A stretch of 64,000 bases of DNA from Nyssa sinensis (lineage: Eukaryota > Streptophyta > Magnoliopsida > Cornales > Nyssaceae): assembly GCA_008638375.1 (NCBI GenBank), contig CM018049.1:2840643-2904642 (forward strand), read 5' to 3'. Shown here piece by piece: positions 60,426-64,000 of this stretch (the first letter of the stretch is position 1; every line of letters begins with the position of its first letter). The translations under genes and the position numbers were made by a program. A model generated the notes under the pieces. It was not told the origin of the DNA. It did no database searches and saw nothing but the letters and a program-made list of their open reading frames with translations.

Positions 60426-60665
60426 GCGTGGCATGTGTAAGTGTACAGTTATTTCTATATGTCATTCACTATCATCCATACAACGTGCTAGCAATAATCT
60501 ACATGTCATCCAACTCATTAATATAATTTAAGGCGTGGCATGTGCAAGTGTACAATTATTTCTACATGTCATCCAATATCATCCATACAACGTGCTAGTA
60601 AAAATCTACATGTCATCTAACTCATTAATATAATTTAAGACGTGGCATGTGCAAGTGTACATTTA
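60426..60665. repeat. 107-bp tandem repeat
   Basis: CGTGGCATGTG occurs at 60427, 60534 and 60641. Each copy carries ACATGTCATCCA and CATACAACGTGCTAG. Confidence 0.9.
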
Positions 60666-60942
60666 TCTCTACATGCATTCTAAATCATCCATGCAATATG
60701 ATAACAATAATCCACATGCCTTCCAAATCATCCATACTATGTAATAGCAATAATCCACATAACATCCAAGTTATCCATGCAACGTAGTGACAATGCCCAT
60801 GAAACACCCACACAACTCAATGCCACAACCATGCCATCTCTATGCCACAACCATGTCAACTCTATGCCATGCCCATGTCAACTCATGTAATGTCCCTTCA
60901 CGGATCGCTCCCGTTGGTTCAGGTACCAAATGCAATATCATG

Positions 60943-61112
60943 TCCATGTCTCATTTTCGGAACACACCCGATGGAAGCTAAGTACCATGTCTCATTTTCA
61001 GAACACATCTGATGGAAGCTGAGTACCATGTCTCGTTTTCAGAACACATCTGATGGAAGCTGAGTACCATATCTCGTTTTCAGAACACATTTGATGGAAG
61101 CTGAGTACCATG
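60943..61112. repeat. 41-bp tandem repeat, four copies
   Basis: ACCATGTCTCATTTTCAGAA units begin at 60943, 60984, 61025 and 61066, with a fifth start at 61107. Units end GATGGAAGCTGAGT. Confidence 0.95.
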
Positions 61113-61595
61113 TTTAGCACCACGTGCTCAACCCAGACTATGCTTTCAATACATCACACTATGCCAATATGCCTTAATTCTATCATGCAATAATACAATC
61201 TCAGATAAGCAATTTTACCAACACATAGAGCATGCCTTTAAACAATGTATCCTACTTAAAGCAATCACAACATCTGAATAACAAAACATCTTCCACATGA
61301 ATGTATGCAATACACGATCAACGAAAATGCATACACAAGTCACCTGTTCACAATCTTAACAACTCCCCAAAAATATAGATCACGTACAACCTAACACATA
61401 GAACAAATCATATCTCCGTAGAGCAGCAAGAAGCACGTAAGCAACGTAAACAATCAACTCAAGATTTCTTTTTTTTTTTTTTTTTTAAAACAACATTCCT
61501 TATGTGATTTTTCTAACATCAAACAAATAATTATATGATTCATTCAATCAACATGCAAATCATTCCTAAACTTAATTCTATTCCTTACTTAGCAC

Positions 61596-63205
61596 AATAC
61601 GCCATACTTGATGGGTCAGTTTCAACTCAGGAAGACGTACTCGTAGTGTATCAGAACTATAGTGAAAATGCAAAAGGTCGGACAACCTTCTCCTTGTCTT
61701 TCCGTGTTCCTAAAATCATGAAATACAACTTAGTTCAATTGCTACTTGAATTATGCTATTCATCAAATTTTATGTCTTTATTTTATGAGTTTCTATTTTG
61801 CTAAATTAAACTCTACTGTTGAATCCGGAACGTCGAAGAAAATAAGTTTAGGCTTTCACAGAATTCAATTCGGACATTCGAGCTTAAAAGGGCAAAATGG
61901 TCATTTTGCACTTCTTATGGGTCCTTACATCCCGAGACCTCGTTTCAAAAATTGGACTCTACCATTGGGTTCAGAACATTCGAGATAATAAAAATCCACT
62001 ATTCTTTTATTTTAATCGGAGTTCGTTTGACTGTGTTTTGGCTCAGGGGCATTTTGGTAATTTTCAAGGGTTCCACGGATCTTTTATTTTTTGGGACCTC
62101 GTCTCCCGTCACAGACCTCACCCTTGGTCTTAGGAGGCCCAAGATAGTTAGAAAACCTATATGGCTTGTCTTATTTGAGTTCCGAGCCATTTCGGCATAA
62201 TTAAATTAATTTAATTCAATTATTTAATTAGGTATAATACACATATATATTTAGTGCACATTTAGGCGGGTGAGAAACGGGTGGCACGTTGGCAGCGTGC
62301 CACCTCCCCTGTTCGCATGTCCCTAGTTCGATTCCTCGCGCCTTCACTCCCGGTGTAAACCCCCCCTTTTTCATCTTTTTTTTTTTTTTTTTTGAATTGT
62401 TGGGCCAAGACTTGAGGCCCAATCCCAGTTTGAAAACAAACAGGCCCGAACCCTCCTTAAACCAAACAAGCCCAACAACCATTTAACTTAGAACAGGCCC
62501 AACTAACCCCCTGACCGAACCTGGACCAGCCCAACATTTTAAAACCAAATGACCCACTGAGTTAAAAGGGAAAATGGCCCAACTCTGCCCAAACCCCAGA
62601 CGACATTCCGGTCGTCTTCTCCGGTGGTCCTGCCAGCGCCGGTCGACGAAAAACTGCGGCCCCTCACCGTTTTTAACGTCGATTTTTCTCTGTTTTCACA
62701 CTAAATGAATCCTAGGACCCTAACCAATTATTTAGGACTGTTTATGAGCTTCAACACAGTTCACATGCACTGATCCACATCAGTTTTCTGGTTGAGAAAC
62801 CCAGATTTCGGCCAACGATTTCTTCCATATTTCATGCCATTTTCTTCCTTGTTTCGGTCTCATTCTTAATGAAATTAGTTTCTGCACCTACCAAGTGCAT
62901 TTCCCTATCATTTAAATAGAGTTTAATACATAAAATGATAACCCTTCAACCCTTGGTCGTGACCTGCAACCGGACTTTCCTACCTGGTTTCTACACCATT
63001 TGATCTCATTCTTTTTGTAAAACGATCTATGTTTTATACTCTACAAGGCCCTCGAATCTATACAAATTAATATGCAAAAAATATATCATGCATATAGAAA
63101 ATTTAGAGAGAGAAATGAATGGTTTGGGAGTGTTTACCACGACAATGGTGTCCTCTCTCCTCTCCTTGGTTTGCTTCTGGTTTCCCTTCTCTTCTCCGAC
63201 TTTTG
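61596..63205 (-). mobile_element. LTR fragment related to 53367-57401
   Basis: From 61745 (TGCTATTCATCAAATTTTATG) it matches 55225 onward: dyad units near 61810, 61965 and 62110, then leader and 3' part to ~63200. 61600-61740 is unassigned. Contains the tRNA-like module and a poly-T at 62378-62396. No gene. Confidence 0.65.
62270..62345 (+). other. tRNA-like A-box/B-box module with downstream T run
   Basis: A box TGGCACGTTGG (62282-62292, 9 of 11), 43 nt to B box AGTTCGATTCC (62325-62335). This is near-canonical tRNA spacing. The T-rich stretch at 62366-62396 could end Pol III transcription. Antisense to the enclosing LTR. Confidence 0.55.
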
Positions 63206-64000
63206 GTCACCAGGTGATTACGCCCAAAGAATAACGCGGTAGTTGTAGTGTAGCTTTGGAGTGTCGATTCCACAGGGAGACTAAATTAAAAGAATAATAA
63301 ACAGACTTTCTGAAACTACAGAAGTATTAGACGGTTAACGAGAAAAAAAAAATATAGAAAAGTGATTTTTGAATGCAACTAAAAATTAAACAAGCTGAAT
63401 AACGGATGAAAATATTCAAATTTAACGAACAGTAGAGTTTCGGGAATCCCTTGCACATAACTGGTATTTTAATTATTTTTAATTCACTGTTAACTCAATT
63501 GAGAATTTAAATTCCAAATATCTCAATCGGAAGATATAAAAATTATGAACCAAAATTAAACTGAAAATAACTCTGTGAAAAATCATTCAACACTTTTAAA
63601 TCCCCCAAATTAATATTCACATTAAGAAAATCCAACGACGACAATATACCCAACCAGTAATATTGCAGCAGAGAATTGAATTAATATAAATAACTAATTG
63701 TTCCAAAAATAATCAAAACATGAATCCATTCGATAGAAAAAGCATGACTGAATCTATAAACGGACTAAACCCTTTAATTATTCGGAAAATAAAATCCAAC
63801 AATTAATTATGAATGATCATCAAAGAATTTAACAAGTGAGAACCACGTACAGGAATCAAAAATAAATTAAAATAACCATCTATGGTTCAAGTTCATCCCT
63901 AACTCTACTTAGAAATTTAGTTACCCATGTACAGGACGGGCAGCATAAATTTCACGGTGAAAAACTGAGCCATGGAATTTTCTGTTCTGTTCTCCTTTGC
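63206..64000. repeat. Unclassified repeat, runs off the window
   Basis: Interrupts the LTR leader at about 63205. Shares the ATTCCACAGGGAG-type phrase and AT-rich layout with 57950-59138. No coding sequence seen. Confidence 0.4.

Larger units (their letters stand above)
60051..61595 (-). mobile_element. LTR fragment G (same family, nested in or abutting F)
   Basis: Starts TGTCACGCCCCGAATTCC. Contains the 107-bp and 41-bp arrays listed separately and an (A/T) run at 61470. The right boundary is uncertain; homology to 4190 (TTCCTTACTTAGCA) ends near 61590. Confidence 0.6.

Overview
The window is plant nuclear DNA and consists of nested Ty3/gypsy LTR retrotransposons from end to end. I found no host gene, rRNA, functional tRNA or CRISPR array. 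The plant assignment rests on four things: a Tat-lineage element with a plant-type second RNase H domain and an antisense gene of the 'putative gypsy-type transposon' family; chromovirus (Tekay-like) gags with CCHC knuckles; TGGTATCAGAGC primer-binding sites (initiator tRNA-Met type); and many long LTRs with TG...CA ends and 5-bp target-site duplications (TSDs). The species cannot be read from the sequence. A large, repeat-rich angiosperm genome is most likely.

Layout: 1-4882 holds two LTR fragments, apparently nested. 4883-20996 is a minus-strand chromovirus composite, LTR-internal-LTR-internal-LTR. Both internals keep gag plus a protease scrap and the pol C-terminal tail but lack RT, RNase H and integrase. 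A 5.5-kb solo LTR (10895-16349, TSD gcatt/gcgtt) splits the second internal. 20997-21736 is the gag remnant and 3' end of a plus-strand chromovirus. Its LTR starts at 21737 and resumes at 47206-50687, because a solo LTR (22109-47200, TSD tatat) interrupts it. That solo LTR is split by a Tat element (23685-45003, TSD gacac), which in turn carries two giant solo LTRs in its pol gene (29709-35380, TSD ctttt; 35751-41051, TSD cggct). The nest is four levels deep. At 50688 a plus-strand 5' leader meets an inverted copy of itself, whose LTR starts at 52581 and is split by a 4.0-kb solo LTR (53367-57401, TSD aggca). 57950-64000 holds further LTR fragments and two related unclassified repeats.

How the parts work: the Tat element encoded gag, protease, RT, RNase H, a second RNase H and integrase on the minus strand. 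A three-exon gene lies antisense between integrase and the 3' LTR. Its two 597-bp LTRs differ at about 13 sites by hand count (~2.2%), so it is fairly young, yet its coding region has several frameshifts and stops and two insertions. No element here looks autonomous.

The most interesting signals are shared architecture inside LTRs that otherwise differ: (i) an antisense tRNA-like A-box/B-box module beside the TATA box in seven places, (ii) tandem units of about 133-140 bp with conserved, apparently co-varying dyads, and (iii) minisatellites, one with a 222-bp higher-order period.
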